DNA from: Clostridia bacterium | Lineage (GTDB): Bacteria > Bacillota > Clostridia > Christensenellales > DTU072 | Direction: 5' to 3' | DNA length: 58,457 bases | Assembly (NCBI GenBank): GCA_017533005.1 | Contig: JAFXIQ010000016.1 | Coordinates: 1-58,457, forward strand | Translations under genes and position numbers: made by a program | Shown: in pieces, positions 24,636-33,749 of the stretch | Layout: each line of letters starts with the position of its first letter | How positions within the stretch are numbered: position 1 is the stretch's first letter | The notes under the pieces: model-generated | Told to the model about the DNA's origin: nothing | Databases searched by the model: none | The model's input: only the letters and a program-made list of their open reading frames with translations

Positions 24636-24663
24636 AGCCTAGCACGCGTGAGCGCGCTAGGCT
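24636..24663 (-). terminator. Terminator after the NYN-domain gene
   Basis: AGCCTAGC pairs with GCTAGGCT, with an inner CGC/GCG step, followed on the minus strand by TTTTTAT. It lies in the 311-base gap 24372-24682. The rest of that gap holds only the promoter above and a weak AACAGCC/GGCTGTT inverted repeat (about 24561-24610). An open frame inside the gap is low-complexity and has no ribosome site, so I left it out. Confidence 0.7.
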
Positions 24664-24682
24664 ACGAATTTTATGAGATTAA

Positions 24683-25258
24683 TTATCTTCTGTATTTAGC
24701 TAGGATTTCGTTTCCGCTTAGAACTTTCTTAGCTTGTGCGATGTAAGCGTTTTCTGTACGAACAGGAGCTACAACGGGCTTCGGAGCTTTCTTGATAACT
24801 TGTTTTGTTGCGGGAGCAGCATAACCTTCACGAAGAGCTGAAGTGGGAACTGGAACGAATCCGGTGTAAGCATAGGTGTATTTGCCTTCTGCTACGTTGA
24901 TGTCATAAACGTCAATACCTTTACTCTTTAGTAGTGTAACAACGGGAAGAATGTCGCCTTCACCGGTGATTAGACCAACAGCGTCGATTTTTGCATTAGC
25001 TGCGATATCAGCTGCATCGATAACTTGTCTGCTGTCGAGTTTGTTACGACGACGGCTTGCACTTGGTAGTGAAGTTTCGAAACCGTTTGCAGAAATGTAT
25101 TCGTTGAAGTCACGATTACGTTTTGCTACGTATGAATAGAATTTGCAGGTAACAACTTCGAATTTAGCTTCTAGGGTGTTAACGATTTGCTTAAAGCCTG
25201 CACATGAAACTCTTAAGCTAGCGATGTCTGCAAGGATAATAATTTTTGGTTTTGACAT
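24683..25258 (-). CDS. NYN-domain (PIN-like) protein
   Basis: A 191-residue protein resembling the NYN/LabA group of PIN-like nucleases. An acidic residue follows the first strand (IIILADIASLRVSC). DSRQVIDAADIAANAKIDAVGLITGEGDILPVVTLLKSKGIDVYDI corresponds to the family pattern D-x-x-x-x-D then SGDGDF-PLV, here GEGDILPVV. The C-terminal 60 residues (APATKQVIKKAPKPVVAPVRTEN) form a basic, proline-rich linker that could bind RNA. Ribonuclease activity is inferred from the fold. It lies 23 bases after ogg and before a terminator, so it may be the last gene of the rplU operon. Confidence 0.65.
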   Translation of the reverse strand: MSKPKIIILADIASLRVSCAGFKQIVNTLEAKFEVVTCKFYSYVAKRNRDFNEYISANGFETSLPSASRRRNKLDSRQVIDAADIAANAKIDAVGLITGEGDILPVVTLLKSKGIDVYDINVAEGKYTYAYTGFVPVPTSALREGYAAPATKQVIKKAPKPVVAPVRTENAYIAQAKKVLSGNEILAKYRR

Positions 25259-25281
25259 TGTTTTTCCTCCAATGGTGATTT

Positions 25282-26112
25282 TTATATAAATCTTTCGCGC
25301 GCGCTGTAGAATAGGTATTGTTGAGCGTACCCGGACAGCTCGCCGAAACGACTTGTAAATATATCTGATTTTTTGATAGCCGACAGATTACTTTCTCCGT
25401 ACAAGTTGTCGTAAACCTTTTCTATCCAAGTATCCGTCGGGAAGACGTCCGTCCTATGATACCCGAAGAGCAAGATGCAATCGGCTACTTTTCTACCCAC
25501 GCCCGTGAGCGTCATCAAATGTTTGCGCGCAGTAGGCGTATCCATATCCGCGATATCTATCTGAAATCCGTGCGCTAATGCGTCGACGGTTTTCGTGAGA
25601 TAGGTAGCTCTATACCCTGCGCCTATATCCTTATAAAAAGAAGTAGGTTTGTGAAGAAGGTCGTCTATAGTCGGGAAAGCGAAATAGCCACCCATATCTT
25701 CACCTGCGCCCTTACAAAGCCTATCGATTATGCCCTGTATTCTAGGTATATTGTTATTCGCCGAAATGATGAACGAAATAATCGTTTCTATCGGGTCTTG
25801 GTTGAGAATACGGAGCCCTTTTGCGACTGAAATTGATTTTTCAACTTCTGGGTAACCCAAAAGCGCCTTTTTGATAGCACCGTAATCGCGGTTTAAATCG
25901 AAGTAGTTTACGAAGTAATCTACGTTGGTTGTTTCAATTATAACACGGTCCTTAACATAAATCAAGCTACAAAATAGATTTTTGGAAAAAATTTTGTAGC
26001 TTAAGTCATCTTTTAGGTATCTAAAAACCTGTCCACATTCAATAATATCTTTCGGAACGAAGTTTTCGGTATCCTCTATTAAAATTTTATTATTGTCAAC
26101 CGTGTATAACAT
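25282..26112 (-). CDS. ogg: 8-oxoguanine DNA glycosylase/AP lyase (OGG family)
   Basis: A 276-residue base-excision repair enzyme removing 8-oxoguanine opposite C. The N-terminal OGG domain reads NFVPKDIIECGQVFRYLKDDL. The helix-hairpin-helix and active site are LTGVGRKVADCILLFGYHRTDVFPTDTWIEKVYDNLYG, with the Schiff-base Lys in GRKVAD and the catalytic Asp in PTDTW. Domain order and length fit bacterial OGG1-type enzymes rather than MutM or the shorter AGOG. Upstream, only a weak ribosome site is visible. It lies 37 bases after rpmA with no terminator between, suggesting read-through from the ribosomal operon. Confidence 0.85.
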   Translation of the reverse strand: MLYTVDNNKILIEDTENFVPKDIIECGQVFRYLKDDLSYKIFSKNLFCSLIYVKDRVIIETTNVDYFVNYFDLNRDYGAIKKALLGYPEVEKSISVAKGLRILNQDPIETIISFIISANNNIPRIQGIIDRLCKGAGEDMGGYFAFPTIDDLLHKPTSFYKDIGAGYRATYLTKTVDALAHGFQIDIADMDTPTARKHLMTLTGVGRKVADCILLFGYHRTDVFPTDTWIEKVYDNLYGESNLSAIKKSDIFTSRFGELSGYAQQYLFYSARERFI

Positions 26113-26149
26113 CGGGGTTCGGGAACCTGTCCCAATTGCTATGAGTTAC

Positions 26150-26431
26150 TTATTCAGCCTTTGCGTAAACACTAACTTGTTTATCGTCACGGCCTTTGCG
26201 CTCAAAACGAACAACACCGTCTATGAGAGCGAAAAGAGTGTCGTCTTTGCCGATACCAACGTTATGACCGGGGTGGAATTTTGTTCCTCTTTGTCTAACT
26301 AGGATATTGCCAGCAAGAACGAATTGACCGTCAGCACGCTTTGGTCCTAATCTTTTAGCTTCGCTATCGCGTCCGTTTCTGGAGCTACCCACACCTTTCT
26401 TGTGGGCGAACATTTGAATATTAATAAACAT
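26150..26431 (-). CDS. rpmA: 50S ribosomal protein L27 with a cleavable N-terminal extension
   Basis: A 93-residue L27 ([64 protein letters not shown]). The mature protein would begin at Ala9. The preceding MFINIQMF matches the Firmicutes extension that Prp removes after Phe, exposing the conserved AHKK tail that reaches the peptidyl-transferase centre. GGAGG lies upstream within prp, and the two genes overlap by 11 bases. The presence of the extension and the protease gene together makes the processing assignment firm. Confidence 0.96.
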   Translation of the reverse strand: MFINIQMFAHKKGVGSSRNGRDSEAKRLGPKRADGQFVLAGNILVRQRGTKFHPGHNVGIGKDDTLFALIDGVVRFERKGRDDKQVSVYAKAE

Positions 26432-26738
26432 TTTTCGTTTCCTCCAATTTTAGATGCTTTGGATAACCTATCTTGATATCCTTGAGTCCGATGAGTAAAG
26501 TCTTCATAAGAATTTCCGTTTGCTCGTTTGGCTCGAAAGTATATTTGAGGTATCCGTCGCCGGTCTTACTCTCAACCTTGTGCTTAAGGACTTCTATAAG
26601 CCCAAGAAGTGTGCTTTGTGCTAGAGTAGATATTGCCGCACACACGATGTCTTTGCCAGCTTTGGCATAACCCGTATGGCCTTTTAGCTCCACGCCACTT
26701 ATTAAGCTGTCTTGGTAGAAGAATGTGACCGTAGTCAT
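26421..26738 (-). CDS. prp: Ribosomal-processing cysteine protease Prp
   Basis: A 105-residue protein of the Prp (YsxB/DUF464) family. The catalytic pair is visible in [25 protein letters not shown]: His in GHTGYA and Cys in DIVCAAIS, the canonical spacing. It cleaves the N-terminal extension of L27 and is essential in Firmicutes with that extension. It sits between rplU and rpmA, the conserved order, starting 2 bases after the rplU stop. Confidence 0.94.
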   Translation of the reverse strand: MTTVTFFYQDSLISGVELKGHTGYAKAGKDIVCAAISTLAQSTLLGLIEVLKHKVESKTGDGYLKYTFEPNEQTEILMKTLLIGLKDIKIGYPKHLKLEETKNVY

Positions 26739-26740
26739 TG

Positions 26741-27046
26741 TTAGCCTACAATTTCTGTGATTTTGATTTCGGTGTAGGGTTGTCTGTGACCTTGTCTCTT
26801 GCGGATATTTTTCTTAGCCTTGTAAGTGAAAATATCAATCTTTGGACCCTTGCCGATAAAAGTGACTTCTGCATTAGCAAATGCTTCAGCTGCTTGTGCA
26901 CCTGCAGTAACAACGCCGTCTTTATTTAGCATAAGAACGGGTAGTTTAACTGTGTCACCAACTTTTGCGTCTAGCAATTCAACTTTAAGAACGTCACCCG
27001 TCTCAACTTTGTATTGCTTGCCACCGGTTAAGATGATTGCATACAT
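26741..27046 (-). CDS. rplU: 50S ribosomal protein L21
   Basis: A 101-residue L21: MYAIILTGGKQYKVETGDVLKVELLDAKVGDTVKLPVLM, FIGKGPKIDIFTYKAKKNIRKRQGHRQPYTEIKI. The C-terminal KKNIRKRQGHRQPYTEIKI is the family signature. It is first gene of rplU-prp-rpmA, preceded by a structured leader likely to be the L21 autoregulatory element, with GGGAGGT as ribosome site. Confidence 0.97.
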   Translation of the reverse strand: MYAIILTGGKQYKVETGDVLKVELLDAKVGDTVKLPVLMLNKDGVVTAGAQAAEAFANAEVTFIGKGPKIDIFTYKAKKNIRKRQGHRQPYTEIKITEIVG

Positions 27047-27127
27047 ATTTGTCTACCTCCCTTTAGGAACTCGCCATCGAGGTGGTGCCGAGGGCACACT
27101 TATACCTTATCTGCGCGGCTTTATATA
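27047..27127 (-). ncRNA. L21 leader (ribosomal protein leader motif)
   Basis: The short 5-prime leader of rplU contains GTGCC-CTC-GGCAC and CTCG-ATGG-CGAG hairpins followed by GAGTTCCTAAAGGGAGGT. That arrangement resembles the Firmicutes L21 leader, in which L21 is thought to bind its own mRNA and repress translation. The identification rests on position and the hairpin/sequence pattern; a covariance-model search would settle it. Confidence 0.6.
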
Positions 27128-27128
27128 G

Positions 27129-27156
27129 ATTATCATATAATAGTTCGCTTTGGCAA
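27129..27156 (-). promoter_or_regulatory. rplU promoter
   Basis: Minus strand: TTGCCA (complement of 27151-27156), 16 bases, GATAAT (complement of 27129-27134). Confidence 0.5.
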
Positions 27157-27222
27157 GCAAAAAATCATACTTTTATATAATTAAATAATATAAAAATTGC
27201 CTTTAAGCGCACAAATTACGCC

Positions 27223-29439
27223 CTAAATCAATTTTTCCAGCTTTAGATGTCCACCAACAGCCCTAACCTTGTACTTGCCAGCTTCAACGTTGAAGCGATA
27301 GGTAGAGCTTAATCCATCTCTCTTCACGAATGCAGGGCTCACGAAAGTTAAGGTTGCAGAATCGCTAGCGAACACCATAAATTCCACGCCGTTTTCATTC
27401 TCGTTATAGTTTCTTACGACCACTCTACCACCAACGCTCTCAAAGACCTTTTCATCATCGATGTGTAGCGTCATAGTATTGTCGACGATAGCCAAATCCA
27501 TCTTCTTTCCGAAGAGCTTTACGTTAGAAATTCTATGCTCGCCTTCAGCTAAAGTTCCGAATCTGATAGCCGGACGTAAATCATCTCTGAAATATTCTAC
27601 ATCTATGAGTTCGGATATACCGATAATACCCATAAGGTTACCTGAAAGCGAATTTTCTTGTGCTTGGCCATCAATTTTACCGTTGGGTAAAAAGATAGAT
27701 GGAACACTGCCGTTTCCCTTATAATATTTTTCCCAGAGCTTAATGGAAATCTCTGCAAATTTAGCTTCTACGTCAAGCACTCCTTGCCTTACTAATCCCA
27801 TATAAATTAGGTAGTTAAATTGTGGAAGCACACTGCCGGTAAACTCTTCAAACGGAGCACGGAAACTGCCATCGGCTTTACGTAGCCACTTGCCGTAGCT
27901 CGAGTTGTCTTTCGAAATCGTTGGCACCATAACGTCGCCCCAGAACTTATTCTCATCGGTTAAGTTGATAAGCAACATATCAAGTTTGTCGTTATCTCTT
28001 ATCGCATTCGTAACCAAGGGTAAAAACGCCGTTGCACCGTAATTGACTGCGAAGTTACCATTTAAATACCTGTCTCCGTATCTACCTAGTTTTTTATTGA
28101 ACAGCGTGTCGTTAAATTTTTTAACGAAGGAAATCATAATTGCATTAAGACTCATAACGTCGCTATTGAGTCCTAATATTTTTGCCGACTTCAACATTAT
28201 TTCAAGCATTATAAGCTTGTAAGTATTGAACTCTAAACTGTAAATAGGTTCTGCTTTTATATCCTTCAAAGGCGAGCCTTCCATTTTGTAGCCTATTTCG
28301 CGTTTAGTGATTAGGTCTACGGAAACAAGACTGTCATCTATCGTCCATTTCGTTTGCCATCTAAGATACGCACCTTTAAGAATTTTCTTATCGCGCGTTC
28401 TGCAAAAAGCCACCCACGTTGCTATAGCACCCATAACTATGTCGTCGGAATATTCGGTTATTTGTGCTTTTTTAGCGTGGTTTGTGTATGATGAAATCAG
28501 CCCACCTATCGCCATATCCGTTGGGTCGAATGCAAAATGCTCGTCAACTTTGTTACGACTCTCCACATAAACGCAATCTAGTGTCAAAGGATTGAATATT
28601 TCATGCTCGGCACAATGCGAAAAGATTTCAGAAACGCGTGAAGCAAGCGTACCACTGCCAACTACTTTATCTGCTGAATATGTCAACTCTGCGTTGTTAA
28701 CGCCACGAGCTAACTCTTCTTGAGAAGGCGTGTTGTCGAAAATACTCGCATCGCCTATTGCGCAATAAACTTGTAGTCTTGACTTAGTTGCATCAAGGAT
28801 AATGTTATAGTCGACTCTATTATTCTTCACGAAGAATTGACCACCTTCGCCAGCGACTATACTACCCAAGAAAAACTCTAAGTCTTCGCCGTTATCGTAT
28901 ATTGCTTCGTATCTATCTTTTGCAATCAACGATGTATCGGTATGTGAATTTTCGCCTACCAAAACAGCGCGTTTGGGAGCCTGTCCCATAACTCTCGTGG
29001 AAGAAATCTTCATAGATGCGCCGTTAGTTGTAATCGGGTAAAACGATACTTTTAATTTGATTTTTTCAAGAGCCGAGAAGCTCAATACAACGGCATTTTT
29101 TGAATATTTAACCATTGTAACGGCGAGTCCGCCGTGGCACAAATAACGGAATCTATTGTTAGTACTAGTAGCAAGGAACTTACCAACTTCGTCAATGAAG
29201 TCGCTATCGGTAGTCCACTTACCCTTGCGCATATAGTTAAATTCCACACCCCAAATCGAGCCTAGCGTTCCTGCAAGAAGCGCACCGTTAGGCACTCTGC
29301 CTTCTAATCCAAACCCTACGATGGGCCTTTTAAGGAAGCAGTCCTCGGTTATTTCGGGGCCTACCATACTTTCTTCATGAAATTCTTTGAAATACGGAGG
29401 ACGGCCTGCGAGCCCGTACTCTCTATTTATATATTTCAC
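27223..29439 (-). CDS. Predicted (alpha/alpha)6-barrel glycoside hydrolase
   Basis: A 738-residue cytosolic protein (no signal peptide). The N-terminal third is beta-rich (GLEGRVPNGALLAGTLGSIWGVEFNYM). The centre has helices with FNKKLGRYGDRYLNGNFAVNYGATAFLPLVTNAI and SGSVLPQFNYLIYMGLV, the look of a six-hairpin glycosidase catalytic domain. A C-terminal beta domain ends the chain. GRYGDRYLNGN and the block around SGNLMGIIGISELIDVEYFRDDLRPAIRFG recall GH63-like or amylo-glucosidase-like enzymes, but I cannot place the family or the catalytic acids. It is the last gene of the eda-to-glycosidase run, 11 bases after the DUF2344 gene. Confidence 0.5.
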   Translation of the reverse strand: MKYINREYGLAGRPPYFKEFHEESMVGPEITEDCFLKRPIVGFGLEGRVPNGALLAGTLGSIWGVEFNYMRKGKWTTDSDFIDEVGKFLATSTNNRFRYLCHGGLAVTMVKYSKNAVVLSFSALEKIKLKVSFYPITTNGASMKISSTRVMGQAPKRAVLVGENSHTDTSLIAKDRYEAIYDNGEDLEFFLGSIVAGEGGQFFVKNNRVDYNIILDATKSRLQVYCAIGDASIFDNTPSQEELARGVNNAELTYSADKVVGSGTLASRVSEIFSHCAEHEIFNPLTLDCVYVESRNKVDEHFAFDPTDMAIGGLISSYTNHAKKAQITEYSDDIVMGAIATWVAFCRTRDKKILKGAYLRWQTKWTIDDSLVSVDLITKREIGYKMEGSPLKDIKAEPIYSLEFNTYKLIMLEIMLKSAKILGLNSDVMSLNAIMISFVKKFNDTLFNKKLGRYGDRYLNGNFAVNYGATAFLPLVTNAIRDNDKLDMLLINLTDENKFWGDVMVPTISKDNSSYGKWLRKADGSFRAPFEEFTGSVLPQFNYLIYMGLVRQGVLDVEAKFAEISIKLWEKYYKGNGSVPSIFLPNGKIDGQAQENSLSGNLMGIIGISELIDVEYFRDDLRPAIRFGTLAEGEHRISNVKLFGKKMDLAIVDNTMTLHIDDEKVFESVGGRVVVRNYNENENGVEFMVFASDSATLTFVSPAFVKRDGLSSTYRFNVEAGKYKVRAVGGHLKLEKLI

Positions 29440-29450
29440 TATGCTACCTC

Positions 29451-30113
29451 CTAAAGAGTTAGTTTCTTCATATATTCATCAGCTGATATCTTGTTGCCGT
29501 TGTCTATAATTTGCGCTATCTTTAGCGCGTCTACGGAAGATATTTCTAGCTCGAAGTTCTTATTGATAAACTCGATAAACTTATCTATACGCAACGTCTT
29601 TTCCCCTGCCGCGAGCGTTACGAGAAGGGTATTTTCTGTATAATTCAATCCGTAAATCAGCTCCGAAACTTCTTTTATTTCAACGTCTTTTTTTGTCTTT
29701 TTTTCTATGAAAAACTGTTTGTTTTCAATGATATCATTTAGTTTTTCTTCGATTGAGGCGATGTTTTTGTAGTCAATTTTATAGGTTGCGCCTATGGTTT
29801 TACCCGTCAAATTCGGTTTAACGGCCGTATCCCACGCTTCTATAAATTCAATACCTTGTGGCGCAGTGTTCTTGGTTTTTTCTAGAAATTCTTGCGCGCT
29901 TACGTCTTTTATTTCCAGCGTAAAGTATTCCGCCACGCTTGCATAGCCTAGTGGGATAGGTACGGACAATTTAAGTAGTGCGTGTGGATTGAATCCTTGC
30001 GAATATTCGGGGCGCAATCCTGCTCTTTTTATCGTTCTATTTATAACGGTCTGCATGTCGATATGCGACATATAAACGGCGTTATTAATCTTTTTGAATT
30101 TTACAGTTAACAT
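29451..30113 (-). CDS. TIGR03936-family radical-SAM-associated protein (DUF2344)
   Basis: A 220-residue protein. The start MLTVKFKKINNAVYMSHIDMQTVINRTIKRAGLRPEYSQGFNPHALLKLSVPIPLGYASVAEYFTLEI is the DUF2344/TIGR03936 signature, always paired with the B12-binding radical SAM gene that precedes it here. Function is unknown; the pair is usually next to rplU and RNase E/G, suggesting a role around ribosomes or RNA modification. The ATG at 30113 has TGTGGAG 9 bases upstream; a GTG five codons earlier lies on that ribosome site. The upstream gene overlaps by 29 bases. Confidence 0.85.
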   Translation of the reverse strand: MLTVKFKKINNAVYMSHIDMQTVINRTIKRAGLRPEYSQGFNPHALLKLSVPIPLGYASVAEYFTLEIKDVSAQEFLEKTKNTAPQGIEFIEAWDTAVKPNLTGKTIGATYKIDYKNIASIEEKLNDIIENKQFFIEKKTKKDVEIKEVSELIYGLNYTENTLLVTLAAGEKTLRIDKFIEFINKNFELEISSVDALKIAQIIDNGNKISADEYMKKLTL

Positions 30114-31851
30114 ACTTATTAGCTCCACAGCCTTTGCAACCGAATTTACAACCTTCCGAGGTTTTTTCTTGAAGTGCTAGGTTATATTCTTTTTCTAGGT
30201 ACGCGCGCTTAACGCCAAAGTCGATGAAATCCCAAGGGAGTGGCTTATCCATAGGTTGTTCTCCCGTGTACTTAAGTGGGTTGGTATTCGTTTCGTTCAT
30301 CGCTTGCACCCAAACGTCGTATTTGAAATATTCCGACCAACCGTCGAAGTAAGCGCCCAATTCATAAGCTCTCTCGATTAATGCAGATTGTGCCCTATCG
30401 CCACGAGCAAATACGCCTTCCATAAAAGATGTAGTTTCTTCGTGCCAAGAATAGCTAGAGCCCTTTACTTTTTTAAGCTCGCTACGAAGTAGCGCCTGTC
30501 TTCTCTTCATTTCTTCGATAGGAAGTTGTGCTACCCATTGGAAAGGCGTTACGGGTTTAGGAACGAATACCGACGTAGAAACCGAAATATTTATATCTTT
30601 TCTACCCGTCGTTTGTATGTAGATTCGTTTGACTTTTTTAGCTATTTCCGCAATACCGAGAACGTCCTCATCGGTTTCCGTAGGAAGTCCTACCATAAAA
30701 TAAAGCTTAACGCTCCTATACCCTTCGCTGAAAGCAAGGCGCATCGTGCGTTCGATGTCTTCTTCGGTAATGTTTTTATTTATAACGTCGCGCAATCTTT
30801 GCGTGCCTGCCTCTGGCGCAAAGGTTAAACTACCGTGACGCGTTTTTCTCGTTAATTCCGCCGTGTAGCTATCTAGTCGCAAGCTCGGTAATTGCAAGTT
30901 TACGGCGTTTTCGTCAGCGAGCGTTGATAGTTCTTTTATAAGCCCACAAACATCGGGATAGTCGCCACTCGACAAACTGCTCAAACCTATTTCTTCACAA
31001 CCGGTGTTTTTGATAAGCGCTTCGGCGTATTTTTTTATGGTTTCCTTTTCTCTTATTCTGATAGGACGATAGAAGAAGCAAGCTTGACAAAATCTACAAC
31101 CTGCGTAGCAACCACGATAAAGTTCAAGAATAGGTCTATCGTGTACTATTTCGATATTCGGAACCAAAGGTTTGACAGGGAAATGCGCCTTGTCAAGGTC
31201 TGTAACGACCGTCTTTTTGACGGGAGTTACGCATACACCGTCTTTCATTTCCGACAAACTCGGTACGTAAATTCCCTCTATTTTTGCGCATTCTTCTAGG
31301 ATTTTTTGTTTGTTGCCCTTGTATTTCATAACGACTTTTGCGACTTCTAGGTCTGCGACTTCGCCGTCACCGATACATATCAAATCAAAGAAATCTGCAA
31401 AGGGCTCTGGGTTTGCAACGCAGGGTCCACCTGCAAGCAAAATGGGATAGCTATCATCTCTATCCTTTGCCCTGAATGGAATTTTTGCTAAATCTAACAT
31501 ATACAATATGTTAGTGTAAGCTAGCTCATATTGCACGCTCATTCCCACGATATCGAAGTCCTTAAGTGGCTTACGCGTTTCGATTGAAGCGAGCGGGATA
31601 TCGTTTTCTTTGAGAGCCTTGCCCATATCAATCCACGGAGCGAAACATCTTTCACAAACGATATCTTTGTCAGCGTTAAGAATGTCGTAAAGGATTTTTA
31701 CACCCAAATTCGACATAGCTACTTCATAGACGTCGGGGAAGCACATACAGAAATTAAGCTTACGTGGCTTATTAACGTCAGGAAGTCCGTATTCCCCGCC
31801 GACGTATCGACCGGGTTTTTCAACTTTTAATAATATTTCTTCAAATCTCAT
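30085..31851 (-). CDS. TIGR03960-family B12-binding-domain radical SAM protein
   Basis: A 588-residue enzyme. The N-terminal domain resembles cobalamin-binding radical SAM proteins (CMCFPDVYEVAMSNLGVKILYDILN). The radical SAM motif is LYRGCYAGCRFCQACFFYRPIRIRE (C-x3-C-x2-C) near residue 245. FAPEAGTQRLRDVINKNITEEDIERTMRLAFSEGYRSVKLYFMVGLPTETDEDV is the conserved barrel region. The C-terminus carries an extra Cys cluster, SEGCKFGCKGCGANKYVNCK, which may hold a second iron-sulfur cluster. The substrate is unknown. It is coupled to the DUF2344 gene and lies one base after glcK. Confidence 0.88.
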   Translation of the reverse strand: MRFEEILLKVEKPGRYVGGEYGLPDVNKPRKLNFCMCFPDVYEVAMSNLGVKILYDILNADKDIVCERCFAPWIDMGKALKENDIPLASIETRKPLKDFDIVGMSVQYELAYTNILYMLDLAKIPFRAKDRDDSYPILLAGGPCVANPEPFADFFDLICIGDGEVADLEVAKVVMKYKGNKQKILEECAKIEGIYVPSLSEMKDGVCVTPVKKTVVTDLDKAHFPVKPLVPNIEIVHDRPILELYRGCYAGCRFCQACFFYRPIRIREKETIKKYAEALIKNTGCEEIGLSSLSSGDYPDVCGLIKELSTLADENAVNLQLPSLRLDSYTAELTRKTRHGSLTFAPEAGTQRLRDVINKNITEEDIERTMRLAFSEGYRSVKLYFMVGLPTETDEDVLGIAEIAKKVKRIYIQTTGRKDINISVSTSVFVPKPVTPFQWVAQLPIEEMKRRQALLRSELKKVKGSSYSWHEETTSFMEGVFARGDRAQSALIERAYELGAYFDGWSEYFKYDVWVQAMNETNTNPLKYTGEQPMDKPLPWDFIDFGVKRAYLEKEYNLALQEKTSEGCKFGCKGCGANKYVNCKIQKD

Positions 31852-31852
31852 T

Positions 31853-32800
31853 TTACTTTAAGCACAAAGCTACTGCGCCTAGAATACCTGCATCGTTAAG
31901 AAGTTCAGCTTTTTTAACTTGCACTCTTGGATTACGGTGTCCACCGTAGCTCATTCTGTTAACACGTCTTTGGATACGTTCCATTAGGTAGTCGCCTTCG
32001 TTAGAAATACCACCGCCGATTAGAACGTAGTCGGGTCTAAATAGGTTTACAAGATTGATAACGCCTTCAGCGACGTATTTAATGTATCTATCAACGACGA
32101 TTTTACCTGCTTTATCGCCCATTTTTGCAGCTTGGAAAGCCGTTTTACCACTAACTTTACCCTCTTTTTGTGCAAATTTAACCATTAAGCTATCGGGGTT
32201 TTTATCAATAGCTTGTTTAGTTTGTCTGATAAGTGCAGTAGCAGATGCATAAGCTTCCCAGCAACCACGTTTACCACAAGAACAAGGTTCGCCGTTGATT
32301 TTAATAGTCATATGACCACCCTCTGCCCCTGCGCCGAGTTTACCTTCAAGCAAAACACCGTCTACGATAATGCCGGTGCCGATACCCGTACCGAGAGTAA
32401 CGAAGCATACATCTTTACTGCCTTTACCACTACCGAAACGCGCTTCGCCAAGAGCAGCGATATTAGCGTCGTTACCGATGTAAGTAGGTTTTTTTATATA
32501 TTTGTTGTATTCTTTAACAATCGGAACTTTTTCGAAATTGATGTTATTAGCATAAGTGATAACACCGGTTTTCGAATTAATCGTACCGGGGATACCCATA
32601 CCGACTGCGACTATATCATCAACGGTGATGCCAACTTCTTTAACAAGGTCTTCGGTAAGACTTGCGATGTCTTTTATAATTTCCGAATAATGTCTTTCGG
32701 GAAGCGTTGCAACGGCCTTTTTAGCATAAATTTTGCCGTTTTCGTCGATTAGACCACCTTTAATAGTCATACCACCAATGTCAATTCCAATGTAATACAT
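31853..32800 (-). CDS. glcK: ROK-family glucokinase
   Basis: A 315-residue sugar kinase phosphorylating glucose with ATP. The N-terminal phosphate loop is YYIGIDIGGMTIKGGLID. The substrate loop is MGIPGTINSKTGVITYANNINF and the catalytic Asp is in YIGNDANIAALGEARFG. The ROK zinc site is GGHMTIKINGEPCSCGKRGCWEAYAS. Length fits bacterial GlcK. It takes glucose from malQ or beta-glucosidase action into glycolysis. It is fourth in the eda-kdgK-manA-glcK run and has no DNA-binding domain, so it is a kinase rather than a ROK repressor. Confidence 0.9.
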   Translation of the reverse strand: MYYIGIDIGGMTIKGGLIDENGKIYAKKAVATLPERHYSEIIKDIASLTEDLVKEVGITVDDIVAVGMGIPGTINSKTGVITYANNINFEKVPIVKEYNKYIKKPTYIGNDANIAALGEARFGSGKGSKDVCFVTLGTGIGTGIIVDGVLLEGKLGAGAEGGHMTIKINGEPCSCGKRGCWEAYASATALIRQTKQAIDKNPDSLMVKFAQKEGKVSGKTAFQAAKMGDKAGKIVVDRYIKYVAEGVINLVNLFRPDYVLIGGGISNEGDYLMERIQRRVNRMSYGGHRNPRVQVKKAELLNDAGILGAVALCLK

Positions 32801-32807
32801 AATAACC

Positions 32808-33749
32808 TCACAAATTAGTTTTTATTATTGTTAATGCCTTGTCGGCGTATATTTTTTCTTTAGTTTTTGCAGGAAGCATATAAGTATCTCCCTTGTTGAG
32901 TGCAAATTCTCCCATTCTCCCTTGTCCGTCCACCACGGTAAAGGTAACGAAACTACTCTCACAATAGATTTCATAACAATCTTCTATAACAACTTCTTCG
33001 GTATTGAAGTAGTCGGTACAAGCGAGCGTTCTAACCTTTGCTCCTTGATGCGCTAAATAGCATTTTTCTTGACAAGGAATTTCTTGTTTAGCGAGCGTAG
33101 TAACGTCGATTGCCTTTTCAACGTGAAGTTCCCTTGGTCTACCCATCGCATCACGCCTATCATAGTCGTAAACCCTATATGTTAGGTTGGAGTTTTCTTG
33201 AACTTCGAGCACTATCACGCCCGCGCCTAACGCGTGCATCGTCCCTGCTTCAACGAAGAAGAAATCCCCCTTTTTAACTTTAACTGCATTAAGTTTATCG
33301 GTTATGGTGTTGTTCTTTATGGATTGAACGAATGCTTCTCTCGTCAAATCGCTATTTAGTCCGTAGTAGATTTGCGCGCCTTCTTTTGCATCGGCTATAT
33401 ACCATATTTCGGTTTTGCCTAGGCTATTTTCGTTTTTCAATGCGTACTCGTCGTTAGGGTGTACTTGTACGGAAAGATTATCACAAGCGTCTATTAGTTT
33501 AATGAGCATCGGAAAACTCGCGAACTTTTCACAATTTACTCCGAAAAGCTCCGGCTTTTTCTCTCTTAACTCCGCTAAAGTAAGCCCATCGAACTCTCCA
33601 CCTACAATACGGCTTTCGCTAGAAGGATACAAAGAAAACTCCCAACACTCTGCGATTTTTTGGGTATCAGAAAGTTTTCCCCACTCGTTTTTAAGTGTAG
33701 TTCCACCCCAAATATAATCTTTTGTTGCGGGCTTTAGCTTAAGTATCAT
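32808..33749 (-). CDS. manA: Mannose-6-phosphate isomerase, class I
   Basis: A 313-residue cupin-fold zinc enzyme interconverting mannose-6-phosphate and fructose-6-phosphate. Zinc ligands are visible: Q and H in LSVQVHPNDEYAL, Glu in LGKTEIWYIADA and His in VEAGTMHALGAGV. The N-terminal KPATKDYIWGGTTLKNEWGK is typical of the short firmicute class. Its start overlaps kdgK by four bases. It extends the pathway set in this operon to mannose. Confidence 0.92.
   Translation of the reverse strand: MILKLKPATKDYIWGGTTLKNEWGKLSDTQKIAECWEFSLYPSSESRIVGGEFDGLTLAELREKKPELFGVNCEKFASFPMLIKLIDACDNLSVQVHPNDEYALKNENSLGKTEIWYIADAKEGAQIYYGLNSDLTREAFVQSIKNNTITDKLNAVKVKKGDFFFVEAGTMHALGAGVIVLEVQENSNLTYRVYDYDRRDAMGRPRELHVEKAIDVTTLAKQEIPCQEKCYLAHQGAKVRTLACTDYFNTEEVVIEDCYEIYCESSFVTFTVVDGQGRMGEFALNKGDTYMLPAKTKEKIYADKALTIIKTNL

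Noticed and set aside
24415..24645. 76-residue reading frame upstream of the 2-oxoacid oxidoreductase operon
   Set aside because: It overlaps the operon promoter and an inverted repeat, has no ribosome site and shows no domain-like composition.
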